From: Martelella sp. HB161492
GTDB lineage: Bacteria; Pseudomonadota; Alphaproteobacteria; Rhizobiales; Rhizobiaceae
Direction: 5' to 3'
Assembly: GCF_013184775.1 (NCBI RefSeq)
Contig: NZ_JAATVV010000017.1
Span: 1 to 64,000, forward strand
Length of the DNA stretch: 64,000 nucleotides
Part shown: positions 1 through 8,529 of the stretch, one piece after another
How the letters are laid out: each line of letters begins with the position of its first letter
Numbering within the stretch: position 1 is the first letter of the stretch
Made by a program: the position numbers and the translations under genes
The notes under the pieces: generated by a model
What the model was told of the DNA's origin: nothing
The model's database searches: none
Seen by the model: only the letters and a program-made list of their open reading frames with translations

Positions 1-93
1 TGCAGCCGTCAGCGACGTCTTGCCATGGTCAACGTGACCGATCGTACCGATGTTGACGTGCGGCTTCGTGCGCTCAAATTTACTCTTTGCCAT
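1..93 (-). CDS. tuf: Elongation factor Tu, N-terminal fragment (cut by window edge)
   Basis: Translation of the minus strand begins [20 protein letters not shown] and continues into [12 protein letters not shown], the G1/P-loop region of EF-Tu, the GTPase that delivers aminoacyl-tRNA to the ribosome. Only 31 codons are inside the window; the gene runs off the left edge. A clear Shine-Dalgarno sequence (AGGAAG) sits about seven bases before the ATG. In many proteobacteria tuf follows tRNA-Tyr and tRNA-Gly directly; here about 6 kb separates them. Confidence 0.97.
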
Positions 94-418
94 TTGAATG
101 CTTCCTGTAACTGGTAACACGGATGACCCGGCGAACCGGTTTAGTGCCGCCGTTTAAGGCTTTCGCGCCCAAGAAGCAAGACCAAATCCAAGACTTTTGC
201 CCATGCGTTCGGTCAAACACACGACGTCGCGCCCCTGAGCGGGCATCTGCAGCGGCCGACCTCTTGAATTAACGCGCGCAACTTTGCCTCAACTCTGCTA
301 CTCGCCATCCGACATTCGCAGCGCAGCCGCAGATATTTTCGCACGAGAAAACCTCACCCGCCCTATTTTCGGCCCAAGCGCCGATCAGGAAGAGTGAAAC
401 GAAGAGGGAGAACACGGA
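94..418. other. Intergenic region upstream of tuf
   Basis: This 325-base gap separates two divergent genes and should hold the tuf promoter. Reading the minus strand, CTTGCT and TTAAAC spaced by 17 bases, about 50 bases before the tuf ATG, are a possible but weak -35/-10 pair. I see no gene, strong hairpin or repeat here. Confidence 0.4.
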
Positions 419-931
419 ATGGAAAGTCAGCAATTCGGCACCTTGAAAATGCCGTCATTCATCCTTGCGGCCGCTTCCGCCGTGGCAACCCTCGTGCTGT
501 TTGTTGCCGGCATCTACGCCGATAACTGGTTCCTCGCCTATAATCGCGACGTGCTGCATAATGACACGTTCACATCGCAGAGCGCCGTCACCCATGCGCT
601 GACGGCGCACAGCCCGGTGATTGCGGCCTGCCTGGCCGGACTTTTCGTCCTCATGACGATCATCAACACGGCCTGGCAACAGACCAAGCTGATGCTGCTG
701 TCGACCTTCGTCTACGCGGCGACATTTGCCGCCATCCTGTTCCAGAACCGCTTCTTCTTTGCGCGCGACGTATTCCGCACCATGACGCCCGACCACCAGC
801 TGGTACTCAACCCGATCGCCATCATGCTCTATCCGATGCTGATTTCCGTGGGCGTGGCAATCGCTCTCACCGGCGCAATCTTCCTGCTGCGCATGGTCAA
901 GCAGTCCCTCTCGCCCGACAGAAAACACTGA
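419..931 (+). CDS. Small membrane protein of unknown function
   Basis: A 170-residue protein with four hydrophobic segments, at about residues 12-34, 66-84, 90-108 and 132-157, so probably an inner-membrane protein with both ends in the cytoplasm. No catalytic motif was recognised. The start is preceded by GAGGGAGA at a suitable distance. It lies alone between tuf and a repeat element. I do not recognise the family and assign no function. Confidence 0.6.
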   Translation: MESQQFGTLKMPSFILAAASAVATLVLFVAGIYADNWFLAYNRDVLHNDTFTSQSAVTHALTAHSPVIAACLAGLFVLMTIINTAWQQTKLMLLSTFVYAATFAAILFQNRFFFARDVFRTMTPDHQLVLNPIAIMLYPMLISVGVAIALTGAIFLLRMVKQSLSPDRKH

Positions 932-1029
932 GCCCAATCTGGACGGGACGGAACGGCCTTCACGGACCGTCCATCAGCGCGAAGCAGAGGGCGCATTGCC
1001 GAAACTTGCGGACATGCAGCTTCATCACG

Positions 1030-1172
1030 GCATCGGGCGAAAAAGTGGTTGCCGGTTTTTCGATAACCCGACGCGGAATTGGAAAAAACGGGATTATCGG
1101 ACGCTCTAACTTATTGAATCTGCGCATCGTTCTTTCTGAAAATCGATTCCGGTTTTCGAGCCGATGCGCTAG
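1030..1172 (+). repeat. Mosaic palindromic repeat, copy E
   Basis: The left part, GCATCGGGCGAAAAAGTGG followed by CCGG and a run of T, resembles a module found again at 50114-50149. The right part (GACGCTCTAA, TTGAATCTGCGCATCG, then CGATTCCGGTTTTCGAGCCG ending GCGCTAG) matches the repeat at 52654-52755. It fills most of the gap between two convergent genes, ends in CTAG, and looks like a degenerate composite of several short palindromes. Confidence 0.75.
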
Positions 1173-1237
1173 ATCAAGCGCCCGATGACCCTGGGTCGTT
1201 GGCGCACCGCCTTCAGCTCCGCATGGGCAAACGGGAT

Positions 1238-2401
1238 TCAAAGCCCGAAGACGAATGCGGGATCTTCACCGGTTGTCGGCGCCGTTGCGCTGACAACCCG
1301 GTCCCGGCCGATACGCTTGGCCTCATAAAGGGCCTGGTCGGCGAGCCGGTAGAGCGAATCAAACCCGGCCTTGGTTTCAAGATCGCCGACACCGATCGAG
1401 CAGGAAAGCCTGAGATCCGCGTCAATGCCAGCAACCGTACTTGCGGAAAATTGCCGGCGGATCCGTTCAGCCATTGCAACAGCCGCACGCGCATCAAGTC
1501 CGGGCGCGATGATTGCGAATTCGTCACCGCCAAAGCGACCGACGATATCCATCGACCGCGACTGGCTGGACAGGATCCGGCCGAACTGCCTCAGCACGGC
1601 ATCGCCAGCCGGATGCCCGCGCGTATCGTTGATCACCTTGAAATCATCGAGATCGAGCAGGATCAGCGCGGTCATTGGCGAATCCGGGGCTGCGAAAAAA
1701 CGGTGCATGGCCCGCTCGAATCCGGCGCGGTTCAAAACGCCGGTCAGGTGGTCGCGATCGCGCTGACTGTTCAGGCTGTCGAGTGATTCGACAAAATGCG
1801 ATGCCAGCACTTCAAGGGCCAGCACCATGGCGAACAGCAGGATATAGACCTGCATGAACTGCCAGAAGATGGATTTCGGATCGGCAATATCCGGAGTCAC
1901 CAACACGCCGAATGTCCGGACCGAATGCATGACGCCAAGCGCCACCAGCGTCCAGAAGATCAGCTTGTCATGAATGCTGTCATCACGCCTGATCCAGAAA
2001 CGGAACACGGTCAGCGTCATGAAGGCAAAAAGGCCGACATTGATGGCCATGGTTCGCGACGTGATGGTGCCGAACAGGTAGAAGCCATAATAGAGCGTAC
2101 ACAATGCGATGAAGGATGACAGATTCAGCAATATGCCGAATGTTTTGCCGCGCCGTTGCAGCAGCGCTTCGCCGAGCAGGATCTGCGTTGCGATAAACAT
2201 GAAATTGGCGGCCGGCAGAACCACATCCTTGGACACGTAGTCTCGCAGCAGCATCGTGCAGAAGGCGCAGGCAAGCATGATATAGGCGGCTGACAGAATG
2301 AGAAGGTAGGTTCGCCGCGCGCCGGTAAACCAAGCAACAACAAAACTGCCGGCGAGGATAATCAACCCGCCCGGCACCATCAGAGATTGCATGTCTACCA
2401 C
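1238..2401 (-). CDS. Membrane-bound diguanylate cyclase (GGDEF domain)
   Basis: This 387-residue protein has about six hydrophobic segments in residues 1-200 and a C-terminal GGDEF domain from about residue 215. The active-site motif GGDEF is intact at residues 291-295. RSMD at 282-285, five residues upstream, is a canonical RxxD inhibitory site, so an active, product-inhibited cyclase making cyclic di-GMP from two GTP is expected. No EAL domain is present. The start is GTG with GGAGG about ten bases upstream; an ATG three codons later is an alternative. The signal sensed by the membrane part is unknown. Confidence 0.9.
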   Translation of the reverse strand: MVDMQSLMVPGGLIILAGSFVVAWFTGARRTYLLILSAAYIMLACAFCTMLLRDYVSKDVVLPAANFMFIATQILLGEALLQRRGKTFGILLNLSSFIALCTLYYGFYLFGTITSRTMAINVGLFAFMTLTVFRFWIRRDDSIHDKLIFWTLVALGVMHSVRTFGVLVTPDIADPKSIFWQFMQVYILLFAMVLALEVLASHFVESLDSLNSQRDRDHLTGVLNRAGFERAMHRFFAAPDSPMTALILLDLDDFKVINDTRGHPAGDAVLRQFGRILSSQSRSMDIVGRFGGDEFAIIAPGLDARAAVAMAERIRRQFSASTVAGIDADLRLSCSIGVGDLETKAGFDSLYRLADQALYEAKRIGRDRVVSATAPTTGEDPAFVFGL

Positions 2402-2798
2402 TTGCCGCGCGCCTCCGACACCGGCGCTCCCCTATTTTGCCCCGCCCACCATCGGACACCCGATCATACGCTGCTGAGGTGAAACATCAGTTTACGTTAA
2501 GCCCATATAGATCGTAGCAAATCTGGCCGTGAGGGGGAAATGAAAAGATCGTCACTTTGACCGTCTTCCGAGCATGGCTGAAACGGATAGCGGCAATCGC
2601 ACCTGCATATTCAGCATGGCAGGCTGACTAACGCATCAATCTTTACAGGACAGCTGTTTCACTCAATAGCGGCTTCATGTCAATCCGCTCTGCACTGCTT
2701 TTCTGGACCTCGTCACCCGCATCCGTTTCCACGTCAATCCGCGACGCTTCAGGCCGGCCGACAATTCGCGTTGATCCCAGACCAATGATGCATCGCCA
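2402..2798. other. Intergenic region with tRNA remnant
   Basis: A gap of about 400 bases between the diguanylate cyclase start and the end of the glycosylation operon. Apart from the tRNA-Gly-like fragment listed separately I see no gene here. Open frames in the part next to the GtrA gene are out-of-frame shadows. Confidence 0.6.
2579..2626 (-). pseudogene. Degenerate tRNA-Gly 3' fragment, possible attachment-site remnant
   Basis: These 48 bases align without gaps to 6291-6338 of the intact tRNA-Gly gene, in the same orientation, with 39 identical positions. The match covers the anticodon arm through the 3' end and stops abruptly at the 5' side of the anticodon stem. The T-stem pairing is broken, so it cannot be a working tRNA. 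Its extent is typical of the tRNA segment duplicated when an element integrates into a tRNA 3' end. Confidence 0.65.
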
Positions 2799-3185
2799 TC
2801 AGTTCCGAAAGACATAGTGTCTGGACAGCGCAAAGTTGAACACCATGCCGCTAATCGTCCCGAGAGCGATCGCGATGACAGGATAGGCCTGCACCAGTTC
2901 GGGAAGCATGAACGACATCCCGACCGAGACGGCATAATTGACGCCGCCACCGATCAAATTGGCCGAAAGATATTTCAGCCATTGCCGAACCAGTGTCCCA
3001 TGACGACTTTTGAACGTCCATATCCGGTTCATGATCCATGCGCTGCTTGCCGCAACGACATAGCTCCCTGCTCGGGCTGCGAAGAACGGAACCCCCAGCC
3101 GCAACAGGACAGACAGGCTGAGCCAATCGATCACAAATGCGATCGCACCGACGACGGCGAACCGGATAAACACGAAATCAGGCAC
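2799..3185 (-). CDS. GtrA-family membrane protein
   Basis: A protein of about 128 residues with four hydrophobic segments and the family features FIRFAVVGAIAFVIDW near the start, MNRIWTF in the middle and FNFALSRHYVF at the end. GtrA-like proteins are thought to flip or hand over undecaprenyl-phosphate-linked sugars across the inner membrane. I chose GTG at 3185, which overlaps the stop of the upstream glycosyltransferase gene by eight bases; the frame can also start at a TTG at 3218. It is the last gene of a three-gene operon. Confidence 0.85.
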   Translation of the reverse strand: MPDFVFIRFAVVGAIAFVIDWLSLSVLLRLGVPFFAARAGSYVVAASSAWIMNRIWTFKSRHGTLVRQWLKYLSANLIGGGVNYAVSVGMSFMLPELVQAYPVIAIALGTISGMVFNFALSRHYVFRN

Positions 3186-4125
3186 CCCGAATGAGAGAAT
3201 GAATAGAGGCGATCGCAAGATAGCGCATCCGCTTGGCCTCGCGCCGACTGAGCGTCACCGTATCCAGGATCAAACCACAGAAAAGTGAAAGCGCCCCGAG
3301 AATTCCGCCTCCGGTCGCCAACATGACGGTCGGGAACCGCGGAACCAGGCCTGTCTGGAAATAGGTCAGAAACACCGGCACCATAACCACCAGAGAAAAC
3401 AGGAAAAGAAATAGGGCGATCAGGGAGAAGAACTGGAACGGACGCTCGTCCCGCACCAGCAGCATGATCGTCCTGAGAATCCTGAAGCCGTCGTGGAAGG
3501 TGCGAAGCTTGCTTGCGGACCCCTCCGGGCGTTCCTTGTACGGCGTGCCAACCTCCGCTGTCGGCATCCGCAGTTCCAAAGCATGCACCGTCAGCTCCGT
3601 CTCGATTTCAAATCCCATCGCAAGCGCAGGAAAGCTTTTCACAAATCGCCGCGAGAAGACGCGGTAACCAGAGAGCATGTCGCTGAACTCGTTGCCGAAG
3701 ATCATGGACACCAGACCAGTAAGCAATCTGTTTCCGAACCGATGTCCGGGTCTGTATGCTTCAACTTTCCCGCCGTCGCGACGTCCGTTGACCATGTCCA
3801 GGCCCTCGGAACACAGCACCTCGACAAGCTTCGGCGCCGATGCCGCATCATAGGTATCGTCACCATCAACAAGGACATAAACATCCGCTTCAATATCAGC
3901 GAACATACGCCTCATCACGTTGCCCTTACCCTGCCGCTTCTCCAGCCGCACGACAGCACCAGCTTGCGCTGCACATTCGCATGTCGCGTCGGTCGAATTG
4001 TTGTCATAGACATAGACCGTGGCACCGGGAAGCGCGGCCCTGAAATCGGAAACAACCTTCGCGATTGTAACTTCTTCGTTATAGCACGGCACCAGGACCG
4101 CTACAGATAGGTTCTCTATTTCCAT
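3178..4125 (-). CDS. GT2 polyprenyl-phosphate glycosyltransferase (GtrB/DPM1-like)
   Basis: A 315-residue family 2 glycosyltransferase: nucleotide-binding start AVLVPCYNEE at 9-18, DNNSTD at 41-46 and a DGDD metal-binding motif at 87-90. Two hydrophobic segments near the C-terminus anchor it to the membrane. Relatives of this architecture load a sugar from a nucleotide donor onto undecaprenyl phosphate. Coupling to a GtrA-type gene that overlaps it and a large membrane glycosyltransferase upstream matches the layout of O-antigen glucosylation operons. The sugar and acceptor cannot be read from the sequence. Confidence 0.88.
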   Translation of the reverse strand: MEIENLSVAVLVPCYNEEVTIAKVVSDFRAALPGATVYVYDNNSTDATCECAAQAGAVVRLEKRQGKGNVMRRMFADIEADVYVLVDGDDTYDAASAPKLVEVLCSEGLDMVNGRRDGGKVEAYRPGHRFGNRLLTGLVSMIFGNEFSDMLSGYRVFSRRFVKSFPALAMGFEIETELTVHALELRMPTAEVGTPYKERPEGSASKLRTFHDGFRILRTIMLLVRDERPFQFFSLIALFLFLFSLVVMVPVFLTYFQTGLVPRFPTVMLATGGGILGALSLFCGLILDTVTLSRREAKRMRYLAIASIHSLIRGA

Positions 4126-4168
4126 GGATCTCTCGAATCTCGCAAAATTCTATTTGCCGCGAATATGA

Positions 4169-5776
4169 TCAGTTCGCAGAATGAACCGCCGACTTGATCA
4201 ACTTACAAGATTTCAGTCTCTCGACGTTGTTTTCAATATAGAAACAGCCATCGTCCGCCAGTTTCAGACCAAAGGTGGCGAGAGCGGCGCTGGAGGATTT
4301 TTCGTCGAAAGATTCAGGCGACAAGGTCATAATCGGACCATCGTGCGCGGCAACGATATCTCGGATGCGCTTGCCCAAACCGTCGTCTGCAGAGATTGGC
4401 AGATTGCCTTCAAACCGGACAAAGCGGTCCGTTGCTGGCAAATAGGGAATGACATAGGCCATCGGTTCGCCTGAGAGCATCACAAAAAGCTGATCTCCTG
4501 CCTGCAACTCCGGTGGAAATGCCAGCTCGAACCAGCTGTCCGAGAATTTTGCCTTACCCCAATTGGCAGGAACCGTCGTGACGAGCAGCAACGCGACACT
4601 CGCGAAAGACATGATCAGCAATCTGCGCACATCCTGAGTGATCACCGCCAGCAGGCCGATCGTGCAGAGGGGAATGAGCTGCTCCAGTGCCACGGCATAT
4701 CGGCCAATGCCAAACATCAGCCCCCACAAGAGCAAACTTGTAATAACAAAAATCAAGAGCAGGAGCAGCTTCTTCGAGTCAACAAGACTGGCCTGAGAGA
4801 CCGACCTGCGACCACGGAGCAAAAGAGAGTCCAGAAAAACAAGAACAAAAATAGAAAGGAAAATAGCGAAAACTAAATATCGCAAATCAACCATACCGAC
4901 TTCCGTCGTCGGATGCGCCCCCGCTGCAATCTCAATAAACTTCGAAAAAAAGTCATCCACGCCGTGAAAGAGGAAACGAGTATCCTTCAAGGCGACTGCC
5001 GGATAGAGATCCGATTTGAAGATGTCATTGTACAGCGGCATCACCGGGTTATCGAACAGCCTGTACATGTACACCATCCATATCGCACCGAACGGAATGA
5101 AGGTGACCAGGAAGCCGCCTGCCGCTGCGAGGGCCTGCCTATGGAACCGCCTCGGATTCAGCACAAGTACAGCAAGAGCCAAGCCCGGGATATAGATCAA
5201 CGCCGTCAGCTTCAAAGCGACTGCCAGCCCCAGACACAACCCCGACCAAAAGAATTGCCGGACAGCGGAATCATCCCGAATAGCGAAGTAAACGGCGGCC
5301 AGAAGAAAGGCAGCGACCCAATTGTCATTCATCGTGACTCCGATAAGTGACAAAAATACAGGCCCGGCACCTGCGGCAAGAGCGCAAAGAATAGAGAGAA
5401 ATTGAACTGCCCAGCGCCGACCGCTTAATGACTGCCGGAATAATTCGGAGGCAATGAGATAGACGAGCAGAATGTTGACCGCAGAACAGGCCGCCATGAT
5501 AACCGAGCCGATCACCGGCCTGGTGAACATCACGGCGAAATACGGCAGCAATACACCGAAAGGATTGGTCCAGGTCTGACGCTGACCGGGCGCCACATCA
5601 TAAACCAAGCGGTCATGCAAGAATGCGTAGACCGAATATACGTGATAATTGCGCAGGTCCCAGTTGATATCCAAACCGACATGCAACGCATAGTAAACAC
5701 AAAAAAGCACCGCACTTCCCAAAACGACAAGCGGCATGATGAGAGACTCGAAAGAGCCCCGAAATTTACTCAGCAT
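4169..5776 (-). CDS. Large membrane glycosyltransferase-like protein (GT-C type)
   Basis: This 535-residue protein has roughly ten hydrophobic segments and a shorter soluble C-terminal part from about residue 405. The first external loop contains INWDLRNYHVY, with acidic and aromatic residues placed as in GT-C enzymes that use polyprenyl-phosphate sugars. As first gene of the operon it is the best candidate for the enzyme that transfers the sugar to its final acceptor, equivalent to the variable third gene of gtr operons. Exact family and substrate are uncertain. Its sequence looks more AT-rich than neighbouring housekeeping genes. Confidence 0.65.
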   Translation of the reverse strand: MLSKFRGSFESLIMPLVVLGSAVLFCVYYALHVGLDINWDLRNYHVYSVYAFLHDRLVYDVAPGQRQTWTNPFGVLLPYFAVMFTRPVIGSVIMAACSAVNILLVYLIASELFRQSLSGRRWAVQFLSILCALAAGAGPVFLSLIGVTMNDNWVAAFLLAAVYFAIRDDSAVRQFFWSGLCLGLAVALKLTALIYIPGLALAVLVLNPRRFHRQALAAAGGFLVTFIPFGAIWMVYMYRLFDNPVMPLYNDIFKSDLYPAVALKDTRFLFHGVDDFFSKFIEIAAGAHPTTEVGMVDLRYLVFAIFLSIFVLVFLDSLLLRGRRSVSQASLVDSKKLLLLLIFVITSLLLWGLMFGIGRYAVALEQLIPLCTIGLLAVITQDVRRLLIMSFASVALLLVTTVPANWGKAKFSDSWFELAFPPELQAGDQLFVMLSGEPMAYVIPYLPATDRFVRFEGNLPISADDGLGKRIRDIVAAHDGPIMTLSPESFDEKSSSAALATFGLKLADDGCFYIENNVERLKSCKLIKSAVHSAN

Positions 5777-6290
5777 TGAACGGCCCCAATCACTCTGATT
5801 AGCGAAAAGACTCTTACCTGGCCGTCCTGACGGCTCTTTGAGGTAACGCCCTTAGCAACAATCGCCAACCTTTTCTAGGGTGAGGTCACGGTGATCGGAA
5901 CCGGAAAATGCCGGCTTCATTGAGGCCGTTGGCAGACAAGGGACCGGCGAAGATCGGTCCTGGCGCGTCCAAAGGGATGCACGGCGCTCTAGACGAAGAT
6001 TTTCGCCAAGATCCACAAGGCAGCCGGCGTGCGGGGGAAGATTTGGGTGATGGATTAGCGTGCCGGAGCCGTCTCTGAAACGCTTTCGGCAACAGGATCG
6101 ATTGACCAGCCACAGCGTCCTGCGACACATTCAAGTGCCAGACCGAGCGCCCCCTGGTCGCATGGCGATGGTGTGGACGAATCGCGCAAGGTGGCAAAAG
6201 CCCGCGCGGGCAATCCATCCGCAACAGAAGACCTGTGAAACAAGGTGAAACGCGTGAACCGGAAAGACCGCGACGTCATGGAAAAAAGAC
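5777..6290. other. Intergenic region between tRNA-Gly and the glycosylation operon
   Basis: About 510 bases that should contain the operon promoter and the end of the tRNA transcript. It holds one partial mosaic repeat (listed separately). The open frames here have no homology I recognise and no convincing ribosome-binding sites. A CTAG at 5875-5878 and another at 5989-5992 may mark the two ends of a degraded repeat copy. Confidence 0.5.
5954..5992 (-). repeat. Mosaic palindromic repeat, partial copy D
   Basis: On the minus strand it reads CTAGAGCGCCGTGCATCC, then TTTGGACGCGCCAGGA, a close match to the hairpin module of copies A, B and C. The match is lost afterwards. It ends in CTAG but does not touch the end of any gene. 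Confidence 0.7.
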
Positions 6291-6364
6291 TGGAGCGGGT
6301 AGCGGGAATCGAACCCGCGTATTCAGCTTGGAAGGCTGCTGCTCTACCATTGAGCTATACCCGC
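6291..6364 (-). tRNA. tRNA-Gly (anticodon TCC)
   Basis: A 74-base gene whose minus strand starts GCGGGTATAGCTCAATGG and ends with an encoded CCA. The anticodon loop CTTCCAA gives TCC. Acceptor, D, anticodon and T arms (GCGGGTTCGATTCCCGC) all pair. It follows tRNA-Tyr and is probably co-transcribed with it. The same Tyr-Gly(TCC) order before tuf occurs in E. coli. Confidence 0.97.
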
Positions 6365-6385
6365 GGATCAGTCAGTTGCTGGTGG

Positions 6386-6470
6386 TGGTGGAGGAGGTTG
6401 GATTCGAACCAACGTAGACTAAGTCAACGGATTTACAGTCCGTCCGTTTTAACCACTCACGCACTCCTCC
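6386..6470 (-). tRNA. tRNA-Tyr (anticodon GTA)
   Basis: An 85-base class II tRNA with an extra arm; the minus strand starts GGAGGAGTGCGTGAGTGG, contains ACTGTAAATC at the anticodon (GTA) and ends CTCCTCCACCA with the CCA encoded. It is 21 bases upstream of tRNA-Gly in the same direction. Confidence 0.97.
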
Positions 6471-6575
6471 AGTACCAGCCTGGATGGCGCTTGCCATCTC
6501 TCGACGCTTGCTTGGCCTTGACCTTCAGGCGCTTGCCTTGGGGCGACTGCTTCGGTTGCGTCGATCTGCGCCGCG

Positions 6576-6604
6576 TATATGACCGGCTGATCACGCTCTG
6601 TCAA
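6576..6604 (-). promoter_or_regulatory. Promoter of the tRNA-Tyr/tRNA-Gly operon
   Basis: On the minus strand TTGACA (6604-6599) and CATATA (6581-6576) are separated by exactly 17 bases, a near-consensus housekeeping promoter. It lies about 105 bases upstream of tRNA-Tyr, implying a processed leader. Confidence 0.7.
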
Positions 6605-6719
6605 CACGCCTTCGCAGAAAAAAATGACGAATTCATAACATTGAAACTGTCCCCCTCATTTGTCGCCCCATGCCGCACGGGGGACTAGGCGGACGCCAAG
6701 CCGCGACGTATAAGGCGTT

Positions 6720-7595
6720 ATGAGCAAAAGAGACGACGATACTGGCAGCGCCAAGGATGCGCATTACGCAAAACTGCGCCGAAACCACCGCGACGCCAAA
6801 CGTGCGCGTGGCGAATTGCCGCCGCAGCAGCCCGCCCACCGCAAGGCAGCCGCCGCGACGCGCGGCATCACGCCGCCAGCGGACGAGGTCTATCTTTACG
6901 GCCTTCATACGGTGCGTGCGGCAATCGACAATCCTGAGCGCACCCTGCTTGGGTTGAAGGTGACACAGAATGCACTGGCGCGGCTGACGGCAGACAAACC
7001 CTTGCCGGAAACGCTTACCGTCGACATGGTGCGGCCGCAGGAGATTGATGCGATACTCGGCTCGGACGCCATTCATCAGGGGGTCATGCTCGTCACGCGC
7101 CCCCTGCCCGTGCGCCGCTTCGAGGCGCTGAAGGACAGCCCCTTGCTGCTCGTGCTCGATCAGGTCACCGATCCGCACAATGTCGGAGCCATCCTGCGCT
7201 CAGCGGTCGCCTTCTCCGCCGGCGCCGTGATCACGACCATGCGCCACAGCCCGACCGAATCGGGTGTCATGGCAAAATCGGCCTCGGGCGCACTGGAAAT
7301 GATCCCCTATATCCAGATCACCAATCTGGCCAACGCGCTGGAAGAATTGCACGGACTTGGCTTTTTCAGTGTCGGCCTTGATTCGGAAGGTCCCGCGCCG
7401 CTTGAAGACACCATGCGTGGCGGCAAGATCGCGCTCGTGCTGGGGGCGGAAGGCAAAGGCCTCCGGCAGAAAACCCGGGAGACGGCAAGCGCGCTTGCAA
7501 GGCTCGACATGCCCGGCGAAATCAAATCACTCAATGTCTCCAACGCGGCCGCCATTTCGCTTTACGCAGCCAGACAGTTTCTCATGCGCAAATGA
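6720..7595 (+). CDS. rlmB: 23S rRNA 2'-O-ribose methyltransferase RlmB (SpoU/TrmH family)
   Basis: A 291-residue SpoU-family enzyme expected to methylate the 2'-O of guanosine 2251 in 23S rRNA using SAM. The first 55 residues are basic and disordered, followed by the substrate-binding domain (VYLYGLHTVRAAI) and the knotted catalytic domain with all three motifs: DQVTDPHNVGAILRSA, LVLGAEGKGLR and SLNVSNAAAISLY. It is transcribed away from the tRNA operon. A second, different SpoU protein lies at the right end of the window. Confidence 0.93.
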   Translation: MSKRDDDTGSAKDAHYAKLRRNHRDAKRARGELPPQQPAHRKAAAATRGITPPADEVYLYGLHTVRAAIDNPERTLLGLKVTQNALARLTADKPLPETLTVDMVRPQEIDAILGSDAIHQGVMLVTRPLPVRRFEALKDSPLLLVLDQVTDPHNVGAILRSAVAFSAGAVITTMRHSPTESGVMAKSASGALEMIPYIQITNLANALEELHGLGFFSVGLDSEGPAPLEDTMRGGKIALVLGAEGKGLRQKTRETASALARLDMPGEIKSLNVSNAAAISLYAARQFLMRK

Positions 7596-7678
7596 TTCCG
7601 GCCGCAAGGCCGGAACCAAAATGCCACCGAAGCGTTTTTCAAAGCGGTTCTCCACCCTCGCCAGAAAGAGCCTCGATC

Positions 7679-8440
7679 ATGAAACTTGTCTTTTCCGATC
7701 TCGACGGAACCCTGCTCGACCACGAGACCTATGATTTTGCGCCGGCCCTGCCTGCCCTTCAGCGGCTGAAGGCGCTGGATATTCCGCTGATTCTCGCCTC
7801 AAGCAAAACCGAGGCCGAAATGCGCCCTATTGCCGCAGAGCTGGGCTGCGACGGGCCGATGATTGTTGAAAACGGTGCAGGCATTGCCGGCTCGGATCCC
7901 GGACATGATGTCAGCACGTACAGGCGCCTGCGCCAGTGCCTTGACCAGATGCCGAAGGATCTGCGCGCCCGTTTTCAGGGCTTCGGTGACTGGAGCGTCG
8001 AACAGGTTGCCGAACGCACCGGCATGACGCAGGAAAAAGCAGCGCTTGCCCGCAGCCGCGCCTTTTCCGAACCGGGTCTGTGGTCCGGATCCGATACCGA
8101 GAAGGCCGCTTTCGAGGCCATTCTGGGCGAAAACGACTTCCAGGCCGTCAAGGGTGGACGCTTCTATACGCTGATGCCGAAAACGTCGAAAGCCGAGCGT
8201 ATGGCCGAGATTAAGGCAGCGTATCAGCGCATGAGCGCCGGCCCTGTGATCACCATCGCGCTCGGCGATGCACCGAACGACCTGGCGATGATCGAAGCGG
8301 CGGATCACGGCGTCATCATCGCCAATCCGGCCCATGCTCCATTGCCTGAAACCGAACGCGAACGGGACGGCTTCATCCAGCGCTCGGAAAAAACCGGCCC
8401 CGCTGGCTGGAATGACATGATCTTGCAATTGCTTGGATAG
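7679..8440 (+). CDS. HAD phosphatase of the mannosyl/glucosyl-3-phosphoglycerate phosphatase family
   Basis: A protein of about 253 residues with the HAD nucleophile motif FSDLDGTLL near the N-terminus and the metal-binding motif GDAPNDLAMIEAAD near the C-terminus. The overall layout matches mannosyl-3-phosphoglycerate phosphatases. The next gene is a probable glucosyl-3-phosphoglycerate synthase, so the likely reaction is dephosphorylation of glucosyl-3-phosphoglycerate to the osmolyte glucosylglycerate. The frame is open further upstream, but ATG at 7679 is preceded by AGAAAGAG and fits the family length. The sugar specificity is inferred from context. Confidence 0.8.
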   Translation: MKLVFSDLDGTLLDHETYDFAPALPALQRLKALDIPLILASSKTEAEMRPIAAELGCDGPMIVENGAGIAGSDPGHDVSTYRRLRQCLDQMPKDLRARFQGFGDWSVEQVAERTGMTQEKAALARSRAFSEPGLWSGSDTEKAAFEAILGENDFQAVKGGRFYTLMPKTSKAERMAEIKAAYQRMSAGPVITIALGDAPNDLAMIEAADHGVIIANPAHAPLPETERERDGFIQRSEKTGPAGWNDMILQLLG

Positions 8441-8529
8441 TATAGTTTTTTTGGTGCAGGGCATGAGCCCCTTCTGTGCAGCGCCCCGGCGCAACCTGGC
8501 ACCAAATATAACAACATGGAGCGCTTCAT

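Noticed and set aside
2675-2950. 91-codon minus-strand frame overlapping the GtrA gene
   Set aside because: It is read in a different frame over GtrA and lacks a start signal.
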